DNA of 64,000 nucleotides, taken from the NCBI RefSeq assembly GCF_022026395.1, contig NZ_CP041767.1, forward strand, positions 947,001 to 1,011,000. Direction: 5' to 3'. A model generated the notes under the pieces. The model saw only the letters and a program-made list of their open reading frames with translations, had not been told where the DNA came from and did not search any database. This document shows positions 41,981 to 49,421 of the stretch, in pieces (the first letter of the stretch is position 1; every line of letters begins with the position of its first letter). The translations under genes were made by a program, and so were the position numbers. Source of the stretch: Brevibacillus brevis. Its GTDB lineage: Bacteria; Bacillota; Bacilli; Brevibacillales; Brevibacillaceae.

Positions 41981-43416
41981 TGCTAGGCATGTCGAAAAGT
42001 ATCTACCGCAGACTGCTGGTCAGCTTTTTGGCGACCGTTTTGGTAGGGTTGGGGATTACAGGGATCGTTCTCTCCTTTTTTACGAAAGAGTATATTTACA
42101 ACGCTAAAGAAGAAGAGCTTTTGCGAATGGCGAAAAAAGTGAATGCCGCTATCCATAACAGCAATGAAGTCAACAAACGGCTCTTGGACAAGCTGGCAAT
42201 GCTGGACGAGTCATTTGATACCCGCATCTGGTTATTTGATACAGAAGGAAAAATTGTCGCCACTTCGATGAAGGATGAGATGCTTACGGGCAAGTCCGTG
42301 GCAGTTTCTATCGCGGATAACGTGCTGAAGGGAAAAAGCGCGGTAACCGAACTACAAATCGAAGGTCTGGATGACCCGATGTTGTCGGTCTCTGTCCCGT
42401 GGGGCGAGGGCGAAAACGTCTATGGCGGAATTATTTTGCACGCGCCGATTGAAGGAATTGAGAAAACCTTTGGGCAAATGCGCGAGTCGATTCTGTGGGC
42501 GACCTTGTTTGGGGTGCTTCTATCTACGATCATGGTCTCGTATTTGTCATGGTCAATCTCCCGGCCATTGCGAACCATTGAGAGAACAGCGGCAGAAATT
42601 GGTCGTGGGAATTATGCAGAGCGCGTTCAGGTCGATACGTCCGACGAGATCAGCGATTTGGCGCAAACGATCAATACGATGGCACAAAAGCTGGAGAAGG
42701 TAGAGCAGGAGCGTCATCATCTGGAGCAAGTGCGCAATGATTTTTTGGCGAATGTCTCCCATGAATTGCGTACGCCTCTCACGGCGATCCAAGGTTTTCT
42801 CGAGGCGTTGCAGGATGGCTTGGTAGAAGAAGAAGAGGCCCGACAGAAGTATTACGCTGTGATGTACACCGAAACGATGCAAGTGAATCGCTTGGTGGAT
42901 GACCTGATGGACTTGATGAAGCTGGAGAACAATGAAGTAAATCTGGTCAAGTTCCCTGTCGATGTGGCAGATGTCATGAATCGGGTTGCTTTTTCCTTCC
43001 ATCAAGAAGCAGAGGAAAAAGGGCTTCGTTTGGGAGTAGAGGTAGAGGACGAGCTTCCGCGAATTTATGCCGATAAAGACAGGATTGCGCAAATTCTGAA
43101 AAATCTGGTGAAGAATGCACTCAAGTTTACGGCTACAGGTGAAATTTGCATGCGTGCTTCGTTGGAAGGAGAATACGTACAGATTCAAGTGATTGATACA
43201 GGGATGGGAATTGCAGCAGATGACCTGGACCGCATCTGGGAACGCTTTTTCAAAGTGGATCGGGGACGTTCCAAGAACAATAAGGGAACAGGACTTGGAC
43301 TCGCGATTGTAAAAGAGCTGGTAGAGCTGCATGATGGCAAATGCAGAGTGGATAGTACGCCTGGTAAGGGCAGTACTTTTACGATATGGCTTCCAAGGAT
43401 TAAGCCGGAGAACTAA
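41980..43416 (+). CDS. Sensor histidine kinase with HAMP domain
   Basis: Two membrane helices (about residues 10-32 and 170-190) enclose an extracytoplasmic sensor of about 135 residues. A HAMP linker follows, then the H-box FLANVSHELRTPLTAIQGF, and an ATPase domain with NLVKNALKFT, DTGMGI and GTGLGLAIVKELVELH. The sensor has LFDTEGKIVATSM, a sequence typical of dCache/PAS-like extracellular folds. Translationally coupled to its regulator. The signal is unknown; a Ser/Thr-rich lipoprotein gene follows. Confidence 0.92.
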   Translation: MLGMSKSIYRRLLVSFLATVLVGLGITGIVLSFFTKEYIYNAKEEELLRMAKKVNAAIHNSNEVNKRLLDKLAMLDESFDTRIWLFDTEGKIVATSMKDEMLTGKSVAVSIADNVLKGKSAVTELQIEGLDDPMLSVSVPWGEGENVYGGIILHAPIEGIEKTFGQMRESILWATLFGVLLSTIMVSYLSWSISRPLRTIERTAAEIGRGNYAERVQVDTSDEISDLAQTINTMAQKLEKVEQERHHLEQVRNDFLANVSHELRTPLTAIQGFLEALQDGLVEEEEARQKYYAVMYTETMQVNRLVDDLMDLMKLENNEVNLVKFPVDVADVMNRVAFSFHQEAEEKGLRLGVEVEDELPRIYADKDRIAQILKNLVKNALKFTATGEICMRASLEGEYVQIQVIDTGMGIAADDLDRIWERFFKVDRGRSKNNKGTGLGLAIVKELVELHDGKCRVDSTPGKGSTFTIWLPRIKPEN

Positions 43417-43470
43417 AGTATGATCCGATCAAAATGAATCCGATCAAAATGATCATGGTCATACTTTTTT
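43416..43470 (+). terminator. Terminator with internal direct repeat
   Basis: AAGTATGA (43416-43423) pairs with TCATACTT (43459-43466), followed by T residues. The loop contains the 14-bp sequence TCCGATCAAAATGA twice in tandem. Confidence 0.65.
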
Positions 43471-43586
43471 CATATTTTGATCATCGTTTTTTCCTACTTT
43501 CCTTATAGAATGGTTATCTTTACCCGTTACGATATAGGTGTGACAGCGAGAAGGTCACGAAGCCAAGGAATGAAAGGGGAATGAAC

Positions 43587-43958
43587 ATGAACAAAAAGTG
43601 GTTCTCCATTGCCACTGTCGCATTACTCCTGTCTGGCAGCTTGGTTGCCTGCTCTAACACAACAGGAACACCTGAACCTGCGACACAACCAGAGGGCACG
43701 ACAAGCGAAACCGCTCCGGGCTCCTCCACTTCTGATAGCGGACAATCGACCGATAGCTCGGTTTCGCAAGATCAGTCCACTCCGGATGCTTCAGCGAACA
43801 GCTCTGATGCATCGACGGACACAGGTTCGTCTACGGAAGCGCCTGCGACAGATGCCAAATCTGATGCAAGTACCAGCACTGGATCGCCTAGTGCTGCGGG
43901 AACCGAAAGCAGCGGTTCCACTGGTCAGTCTACAACGACTGACGCCAGCAAGAAGTAA
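43587..43958 (+). CDS. Ser/Thr-rich small lipoprotein
   Basis: A lipoprotein signal (lipobox LVAC, Cys near residue 22) is followed by about 100 residues made almost wholly of Ser, Thr, Asp, Ala, Gly, Pro and Gln, with no aromatic residues. It is probably an unstructured surface-exposed chain tethered to the membrane. I use the ATG at 43587 (GGGGA, 7 nt) rather than the ATG at 43581, which abuts the SD. It lies just after a two-component system and may be one of its outputs. No family recognised. Confidence 0.75.
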   Translation: MNKKWFSIATVALLLSGSLVACSNTTGTPEPATQPEGTTSETAPGSSTSDSGQSTDSSVSQDQSTPDASANSSDASTDTGSSTEAPATDAKSDASTSTGSPSAAGTESSGSTGQSTTTDASKK

Positions 43959-44024
43959 TCATTCACGAACAGGAAACACGTTCGTTTGAACTCCTCTACT
44001 TCCCTCCCGTTTTATATACCTTGA

Positions 44025-44050
44025 TGACGGCTATAGGCCGTCTTTTTTTT
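44025..44050 (+). terminator. Intrinsic terminator
   Basis: GACGGC pairs with GCCGTC around TATAG, followed by TTTTTTTT. Confidence 0.85.
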
Positions 44051-44166
44051 GTCCAAAAAACCAGAGGCGCTAGACTGGAAATGCACTTCTCCCTTCGCAG
44101 CTTTTAAAAACCAGGGTATGTGGTATGATTATCCAAAATCATACATAGCGAGCGGGAGGGAGAAGC

Positions 44167-45186
44167 ATGATCACGTATCCATCGTTGAAAAAGGGCGCTA
44201 CGATAGGGGTAACTGCACCATCATCAGGTGTACCAGAGTATTTGCATGAATTAATCAGGCTGGCATGCAGTCGTATGGAGAGCAGGGGGTATTCCATCGT
44301 TTGCAAAGATACAGTCTGGACACAGGAAAAAGCCAAGTCAGCACCTGCCATAAACCGCGCAGCCGAATTCAATTCCCTGATGAAAGATGAAGACGTCGAT
44401 ATCATCATCCCTCCCTGGGGTGGCGAGTTGCTGATTGAGATTTTAGACAAGCTTGATTTTGATGCCATGCAACCCAAATGGGTGTTAGGCTATTCGGATG
44501 TGAGTGTGCTGTTGCTTGCGATTACATTAAAAACGGGGATGGCTACGGCCCATGGGACGAATCTGGTAGATTTGCGCGGAGCAGCTATGGATGAGACGAC
44601 GGCTATGTGGGAAACAGTTCTGTCAACGCAAAAGGGCGAGTCGGTCTTGCAGTATTCTTCTCCGAGGTATCAAAAGGAATGGCAGCATACGAATCCTTCG
44701 CCGCATATCTTTCACCTGACGGAACCGACTGTATGGAAAACTACAAAGACTACTCCCCACGTAAATATGCAGGGACGGTTACTTGGCGGCTGTATCGATA
44801 TCATTCGTCATGTGATCGGAACACCATATGGGGACGTGCAAAGGTTTCAAAAAGAACTGATCGGGAACGAAGCAATCATCTGGTATTTGGAAAACTGTGA
44901 GCTTTCTACAACTGATCTGCGCAGATCATTGGTACAAATGAAGCTGGCTGGATGGTTCGATCATTGTGCGGGGATCTTGTTTGGGCGCAGTCCAGCGAAT
45001 CAGGCGGTCGACGGCTATACCGTGGAAGATGTCTATCAGGATCTGGCTGCTGAGCTCCAAGTTCCTGTCCTCTACGATGTGGATTGTGGACATATGCCGC
45101 CGCAAATCACGTTTATTAATGGCGCATTTGCTGAAGTGGAGCTGTCTTTCGAGAAAGGAAGCGTCCGGCAATATTTTCGTCCATAA
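44167..45186 (+). CDS. S66-family peptidase (LD-carboxypeptidase/MccF-like)
   Basis: The 339 residues carry the S66 landmarks: GATIGVTAPSSG at the N-terminus, PPWGGELL, the nucleophile segment VLGYSDVSVLLLAI, and a C-terminal VDCGHMPPQITF with the expected His. S66 enzymes cleave LD-linked muropeptides or, in the MccF branch, inactivate microcin C-like nucleotide peptides. The sequence reads more like the MccF branch. Substrate open. The ATG follows GGGAGGG. Confidence 0.88.
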   Translation: MITYPSLKKGATIGVTAPSSGVPEYLHELIRLACSRMESRGYSIVCKDTVWTQEKAKSAPAINRAAEFNSLMKDEDVDIIIPPWGGELLIEILDKLDFDAMQPKWVLGYSDVSVLLLAITLKTGMATAHGTNLVDLRGAAMDETTAMWETVLSTQKGESVLQYSSPRYQKEWQHTNPSPHIFHLTEPTVWKTTKTTPHVNMQGRLLGGCIDIIRHVIGTPYGDVQRFQKELIGNEAIIWYLENCELSTTDLRRSLVQMKLAGWFDHCAGILFGRSPANQAVDGYTVEDVYQDLAAELQVPVLYDVDCGHMPPQITFINGAFAEVELSFEKGSVRQYFRP

Positions 45187-45189
45187 GCA

Positions 45190-45227
45190 AAAAAAACGAG
45201 GGCTTCCCAACGAATGGGAAGTCCTCG
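45190..45227 (-). terminator. Terminator of the EamA gene
   Basis: On the reverse strand CGAGGACTTCCC pairs with GGGAAGCCCTCG (one mismatch), followed by a run of T. Confidence 0.85.
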
Positions 45228-45241
45228 TAGCATATAAGCAT

Positions 45242-46201
45242 TTAGCCTTGCTTCTCGTTGTGATGGGAGAGAGGATACGCCTCCATCGATTCACGTTTGT
45301 TTTTGGCCGATTCACGTGTACGCAGAGTGGACAAGGCGACACCGAGGAAAATAAATGCGCCACCGGCGAAAAAGCCGACACCCAAATGTTCATGTAGCAA
45401 CAGCCAGCCTAAAAATGCACCGACAATGGGCTGAACAAAAAAGAACCCGGCCCCACTTCCTGCGGGCATCAGCTCAAAGCCTTTGTTCCACAAATAAAAA
45501 GCACCTGCGGTAGAAATCATCCCGATATAGAGGACGCCTGCCCAGATGTCCCAGCCAAATTGCCAGGAGACAGGCGTGACAGACAGCTCCCAAAGCATGA
45601 GCGGACTCGTAAAGATGATGCCAAACAATGCAACGTAGGTAGTGACGAGCAGGGAAGAATAGCGCTGCGTTGCCTTTTTGCTGAGAACGGTATACAATCC
45701 CCAGCTAATTGCTGCTATGAGCAAAATCAGGTTGCCTGCCAGGGAAGACTGGGCGTCAGCTTGATCTGGAACACCGATGACGATGATGACACCAATCGTC
45801 GCTAACAATATACCTATTGCCTGCTTCAGATGGATGCGCTCCTTTAATAGCCAAACCGCAAAAATGGCAATAAAGGCAGGCGATGCAGAGGTTATCAATG
45901 CACCCATGTGGGCAGTAGACAGCTTGGTACCGAGAAATTGCGCGGCGATTGAGATCGTGACCCCGATGAAGGCGATGGCCATCAGCAGAGGGTAATCTTT
46001 TTTTGTGACACTCTTCTTGCGGGCAATGGTAAATGCCCCCAGTACGACGAAAGCAATGCAAAAACGCAAAATCAATAACGTGAACGGTGGAATCACTTCC
46101 AACACGACCTTGCTGACGACATAAACACCGCCCCAGATCGCTGCGGCAAGAGATAGGCAAACAGCCCCTAAAAACATTTGCTTCCATTGTGATTGTGACA
46201 T
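45242..46201 (-). CDS. EamA/DMT-family transporter
   Basis: Ten membrane helices form two EamA repeats (AAAIWGGVYVVSKVVLEVIPP in the first, AAISWGLYTVLSKKA in the second). Members export amino acids, metabolites or drugs; the substrate is not evident. I start at the ATG at 46201, 7 nt after GGGAGGG; the in-frame ATG at 46234 lies in the hairpin loop region with no SD. Its ribosome site is buried in a stable hairpin, and a 15-codon leader ORF lies just upstream. Confidence 0.85.
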   Translation of the reverse strand: MSQSQWKQMFLGAVCLSLAAAIWGGVYVVSKVVLEVIPPFTLLILRFCIAFVVLGAFTIARKKSVTKKDYPLLMAIAFIGVTISIAAQFLGTKLSTAHMGALITSASPAFIAIFAVWLLKERIHLKQAIGILLATIGVIIVIGVPDQADAQSSLAGNLILLIAAISWGLYTVLSKKATQRYSSLLVTTYVALFGIIFTSPLMLWELSVTPVSWQFGWDIWAGVLYIGMISTAGAFYLWNKGFELMPAGSGAGFFFVQPIVGAFLGWLLLHEHLGVGFFAGGAFIFLGVALSTLRTRESAKNKRESMEAYPLSHHNEKQG

Positions 46202-46208
46202 AACAAGT

Positions 46209-46260
46209 CCCTCCCGGAATAATGAATGAATCATTTGAGCGTTATTCCGTAGCCGGGAGG
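46209..46260 (-). promoter_or_regulatory. Hairpin sequestering the EamA ribosome-binding site
   Basis: On the reverse strand CCTCCCGG (46260-46253) can pair perfectly with CCGGGAGG (46217-46210). The latter includes the SD. AATAA/TTATT extends the stem past a bulge. No T run follows, so translational rather than transcriptional control is suggested. Confidence 0.65.
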
Positions 46261-46286
46261 CAGTAAGAGAACCGCATCCTCACCGA

Positions 46287-46334
46287 CTAGGAGAGGAGAG
46301 CGGGCACATCATTTTCAAAAAGGCGACGGTTCAT
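46287..46334 (-). CDS. Putative leader peptide, 15 aa
   Basis: ATG at 46334 has a near-perfect SD (AAAGGAGGTG, 6 nt) and encodes MNRRLFENDVPALLS before a TAG. It starts 14 nt after the GNAT stop codon. The end of the ORF can form its own stem (46293-46303 with 46272-46281, CCGC/GCGG and TCCTC/GAGGA). An SD this strong before so short a frame points to a regulatory leader for the EamA gene. No product evidence. Confidence 0.5.
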   Translation of the reverse strand: MNRRLFENDVPALLS

Positions 46335-46348
46335 GTATTTCACCTCCT

Positions 46349-46867
46349 TTACTTTGTAGGGGTTAGCCACTTGGCTACCAGGAGCACCGGTTGTGTCAGA
46401 CGACCGACTGGTGCCTCCACCTGACGATACTGCTCATAGCCAAGCCGCCCCCAGAAAAGAAGGGCGGGTTCATTATACGCGATGACACCGTGATGAACAT
46501 GCTGACTGCCATGTTGGATACAGAAAGCTTCTATGAGCGTCACTGCTTCCTTTCCGAAGCCCTGCTGCTGATAATTGGCATGCAGAAGCAAGAGACTAAT
46601 CCAGCTTTTTGGATCGGTTTCACTGGAGAGGACGATATGAATGACTCCAATGATCGTACCTTCACGAGTAATGGCGAGCCAATGCCCGGAAGGTATGCTT
46701 ATGGTGGCGTCATATTCGGCTTCCAGTTCGGCAAGACTTACTGTGCTGGTGCCGTTTCGAAGCTGATTGTACTTTGGATTACTGTTGTAGGCGGCGAGTA
46801 AGTCGGTCAAGTCCTCGCGCAGCAATTCGCGAATGATGAGTCGCTCACCTGTCAGAATGAGACTCAT
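46349..46867 (-). CDS. GNAT N-acetyltransferase
   Basis: The 172-residue single-domain enzyme starts LTGERLIIRELLREDL and has WISLLLLHANYQQQGFGKEAVTLIEAF, covering the acetyl-CoA-binding loop (QQQGFGKEA), and the C-terminal YNEPALLFWGRLGYEQYR. It resembles the RimJ/RimL-like branch; the acceptor is unknown. Its ATG overlaps the stop of the DinB-like gene (ATGA), and its own stop lies just before the SD of the leader ORF. Confidence 0.82.
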   Translation of the reverse strand: MSLILTGERLIIRELLREDLTDLLAAYNSNPKYNQLRNGTSTVSLAELEAEYDATISIPSGHWLAITREGTIIGVIHIVLSSETDPKSWISLLLLHANYQQQGFGKEAVTLIEAFCIQHGSQHVHHGVIAYNEPALLFWGRLGYEQYRQVEAPVGRLTQPVLLVAKWLTPTK

Positions 46868-47319
46868 TGAGGTCCTCCGTACTTTCGGATAAGTCCAATC
46901 TGCCCGCCGTGGTAGCCCATATGATAGATCAGTCGACCAAGTGCCTGACGGGGAGTCAGTGTGGCGATTGGTGCTTTACAGGGGATGTCCCACGCGTCTT
47001 TTGGCAGAGCAGCGAGAGAATCCACCAAGTGGTGATAGGCAGCATCTTTGAAAGCAAGCAAGGCAGACAAGTCGGTAAAGTTTCCTTCATCCTTTACAGG
47101 TCCAATTGTAGTGAGGGTGATTTCGGGCGGGATTGTTTTTCCGAAAAACATCATACAGAATCGATATTCGACTTCCGCGATATGATGAATCAAAAATCCG
47201 ATGGAATTGGAGCCCGGAGCCAGCTTCCAGCCTAGCTCGGCTTCATCCAAATGGACGAGTGCATCCTGATACCGGGATCGAGCTGTTTGTAAGGTCGGCA
47301 ATAGTTCTTGTTCGAACAT
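46864..47319 (-). CDS. DinB-family protein
   Basis: This is a four-helix-bundle protein of about 151 residues. Likely metal ligands are the His in LIHHIAEVEYRF (about 45-56) and the two His in YHMGYHGGQIGLI near the C-terminus, the pattern of DinB_2 thiol-transferase-like proteins. I use the ATG at 47319 behind AAAGGAAG; the longer frame begins at 47385 without an SD. First gene of the DinB-GNAT-leader-EamA run. Confidence 0.8.
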   Translation of the reverse strand: MFEQELLPTLQTARSRYQDALVHLDEAELGWKLAPGSNSIGFLIHHIAEVEYRFCMMFFGKTIPPEITLTTIGPVKDEGNFTDLSALLAFKDAAYHHLVDSLAALPKDAWDIPCKAPIATLTPRQALGRLIYHMGYHGGQIGLIRKYGGPQ

Positions 47320-47396
47320 CCAATCTTCCTTTCTGGTGTTTATTTTTATTATAGGAAAAAGATCAGGAAAGAACAGCATGATCATTCGGAATATTT

Positions 47397-47435
47397 TGAA
47401 TGAGTGTTCACTCAGCGACTTGAATTCGTTATACT
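47397..47435 (+). promoter_or_regulatory. Promoter with FadR-like operator
   Basis: TGAATGAGTGTTCACTCA (47397-47414) is an interrupted palindrome that matches the B. subtilis FadR box (TGAATGAMTAMTCATTCA, recalled) at 14 of 18 positions. It overlaps the -35 TTCACT (47407-47412) of a promoter whose -10 is TATACT (47430-47435, 17-bp spacing). Confidence 0.6.
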
Positions 47436-47459
47436 GAAGAAAAACAAGGAGTGAGAACG

Positions 47460-47870
47460 ATGGCTCATCGCTATCATCTAACGGTTCGTTCTACTGACAT
47501 TGATGTAATCGGACATGTGAACAATGCCAAGTATTTAGAGTACATGGAGTGGGCGCGTTTTGAGTGGATATGGGAACAAGGATTTACGCTGGATGAATTG
47601 AGGCGACGGGCCATCATGCCGGTAGTGGTCAATATCAACATTAACTACCGCAAAGAGTTGAAGATGCGTGAAGAGGTAACGGCGATTACTACAGTGGTCA
47701 AGGTGGGTGAAAAAAGCTTCGTCATCCGCCAGGAGCTGTACAATGCTGCAGATGTATTAGTGGCGGACGCCGATGTGACAATGGTCATGATCGATGCGAA
47801 CACACGCCAATCTATTTCTTTGCCAGTTGAGTTGAAAGAGGCACTACTTGTGGAATTGCCTAAAAGCTAA
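47460..47870 (+). CDS. Acyl-CoA thioesterase (4HBT, hot-dog fold)
   Basis: The 136-residue hot-dog protein has the catalytic region TDIDVIGHVNNAKYLEYMEWARFEW, with the conserved Asp and Asn, and VVVNININYRKELKMREEV. It hydrolyses acyl-CoA or acyl-ACP thioesters; chain length is unknown. I use the ATG at 47460 (AAGGAG, 8 nt) rather than the GTG at 47451, which overlaps the SD. A FadR-like operator upstream would tie it to fatty acid breakdown. Confidence 0.88.
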   Translation: MAHRYHLTVRSTDIDVIGHVNNAKYLEYMEWARFEWIWEQGFTLDELRRRAIMPVVVNININYRKELKMREEVTAITTVVKVGEKSFVIRQELYNAADVLVADADVTMVMIDANTRQSISLPVELKEALLVELPKS

Positions 47871-47875
47871 AGGCA

Positions 47876-48151
47876 TTAGGATGATTTGCGAATGAAGTCG
47901 AGGCGGAAATTATTCCATTCGAGAGCACGCAGCGCCAATGTCTCCAAGATACGCTCATGGCGATCTTGACCTTCCTTTAACTCAGCAACATCCTGCTTCA
48001 GTTCGGCAACATCTGCTTTTAACTGGTGAACGTGCATAGTCAAAGCTTCCATCTTGGCATCGAATTCGTCTTGCCGATCCATTAGAGCATGAGCAACCAA
48101 ACGCAACTCATTCATACCCTCTATCAAAATATCGAGTCTTTCGTTAGACAT
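47876..48151 (-). CDS. Small coiled-coil protein
   Basis: The 91-residue product is helical, with heptad-like repeats LKADVAELKQDVAELKEG and HERILETLALRALEW. It probably oligomerises as a coiled coil in the cytosol. The ATG at 48151 follows GGAGGTGG. No named family is recognised, although short coiled-coil proteins like this are common in Bacilli. It converges with the thioesterase gene (5 bp apart) and diverges from the HAD gene. Confidence 0.65.
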   Translation of the reverse strand: MSNERLDILIEGMNELRLVAHALMDRQDEFDAKMEALTMHVHQLKADVAELKQDVAELKEGQDRHERILETLALRALEWNNFRLDFIRKSS

Positions 48152-48250
48152 GTTTCCACCTCCTTTTTCCGTTACAATGATCATAACAAAAGACAGAGTC
48201 ATATGCACAATGAAAACAGCAAGAAAAAAGGAAGGGGAGGCAACTCAGCC

Positions 48251-48955
48251 ATGTCCAAATTTACAACAATCCTATTTGATCTCGACGACACTCTCTTCGA
48301 TTTTTCAGCTTGCTGGGAGAAAGGGATGCAGCAGACGATTGCGACCCATGCACTTACAGCAGAACTGGACCAAGCGAAATTCCTTGAGGCTCTGCGGCGC
48401 CACGGAGATGATTTGTGGGTCGATGTTATTGCCAAGCGCTACGATTTTACACAATACAGAAGGTTGCGTTTTCAGCGAGCCATGGCTGATTGTGACCGAC
48501 AGATTGAAGTGGAGCAAGTCGACGATTTTCAACGCTCCTATCAAGCGGCATGTTTGGATGCAATCCAGCCAGATGGCACTGTTCAGTCTACGATCGCGAG
48601 GTTGGCAGAAGAGCATACACTGGGGATTGTCACCAATGGTCCTGTCGATATGGCATTTACCAAGCTGGAGCGGCTGGAATTGTCTGCGTATTTTCCGCGG
48701 GAGCGTGTGTTTCTCTCCGAAATTATCGGACATCATAAGCCTGATCCACGAATATATGAACATGTTCGCGAAAAGCTCGGAGTCGAGAGCAAGCAGGTGT
48801 TATTTGTCGGAGATACGTGGGAGGCAGATGTAGCAGGCGCGATGGACGCAGGCTTCTCAGCTGTCTGGATCAATCCACGAGGGAAAAAGCCTACTTCCGA
48901 GCATCAGCCACTCGCTGTCATTGAACGACTCGATCAGCTTCTCGAAATCTTGTAG
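48251..48955 (+). CDS. HAD-family phosphatase (YjjG-like)
   Basis: All four HAD motifs are present: FDLDDTLFD (nucleophile Asp), VTNGPVD, KPDPRIY with the Lys, and VGDTWEADVAGA. The helical cap lies after motif I, and the NGP motif II is typical of YjjG-type 5'-nucleotidases of noncanonical pyrimidine nucleotides. The substrate is an inference. The ATG at 48251 follows GGGGAGG at 10 nt; the long upstream frame from 48089 crosses the divergent gene. Confidence 0.85.
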   Translation: MSKFTTILFDLDDTLFDFSACWEKGMQQTIATHALTAELDQAKFLEALRRHGDDLWVDVIAKRYDFTQYRRLRFQRAMADCDRQIEVEQVDDFQRSYQAACLDAIQPDGTVQSTIARLAEEHTLGIVTNGPVDMAFTKLERLELSAYFPRERVFLSEIIGHHKPDPRIYEHVREKLGVESKQVLFVGDTWEADVAGAMDAGFSAVWINPRGKKPTSEHQPLAVIERLDQLLEIL

Positions 48956-48960
48956 AAAAA

Positions 48961-49030
48961 AGCAGCCAATTGCCCCATAGCCGCATATTTGCAGGCTGTT
49001 TTCGGTGGCAATCAAGCTGCTTCTTTTGTT
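48961..49030 (+). terminator. Intrinsic terminator with long loop
   Basis: AGCAGC and ATTGCC (48961-48974) pair with GGCAAT and GCTGCT (49007-49021) around a ~32-nt loop, followed by TTCTTTTGTT. It separates convergent genes. Confidence 0.7.
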
Positions 49031-49031
49031 C

Positions 49032-49193
49032 CTAGCGTTTTGCGTACTGCTTTCTCATAAAGAGGATGAGAGAAACGAAAATCATCCCAATTAAAATCCC
49101 GATAACTCCTGGTGTAAGACTATCTCCCCAAAAGATTCTATACAGCAAAACCCCTGTCAGGATAATGGCAAACTCCAGATACCTACTGGCCAT
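49032..49193 (-). CDS. Small membrane protein, 53 aa
   Basis: ATG at 49193 lies 5 nt after GGGGAAGA. The product has two hydrophobic segments (about 5-22 and 28-46) and a basic C-terminal tail (RKQYAKR). It is the last gene of the ABC-2 transporter run, 30 bp after another tiny membrane protein. No family recognised. Confidence 0.6.
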   Translation of the reverse strand: MASRYLEFAIILTGVLLYRIFWGDSLTPGVIGILIGMIFVSLILFMRKQYAKR

Positions 49194-49223
49194 GCGAATC
49201 TTCCCCCATTTATATGAGCCTGA

Positions 49224-49421
49224 TTATCGCTCGTATCTACTAACCTGATCTTTCATTTTTTCATGCTGACTCTTCCTGTACTTTGTGATGAAAAAGATGA
49301 GATTGAGGACGATCAGGCCAATTGTGATTGACATACTTCCGATGGTCATGCTTTTTCCTATCGAGATGTTAAAAAGCAGCATCCCGGATAGGAGCAGGAC
49401 AAAAACGAGATTAAGCATCAT
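49224..49421 (-). CDS. Small membrane protein, 65 aa, overlapping the ABC ATPase gene
   Basis: Tandem ATG codons (49421 and 49418) overlap the last codons of the ATPase gene in another phase; GGGGAAGAG lies just upstream. Two membrane helices (about 2-20 and 27-46) precede a charged Lys/Glu/Arg tail. Because it is coupled to the transporter it may be an accessory or regulatory subunit. That is inference; no family recognised. Confidence 0.65.
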   Translation of the reverse strand: MMLNLVFVLLLSGMLLFNISIGKSMTIGSMSITIGLIVLNLIFFITKYRKSQHEKMKDQVSRYER

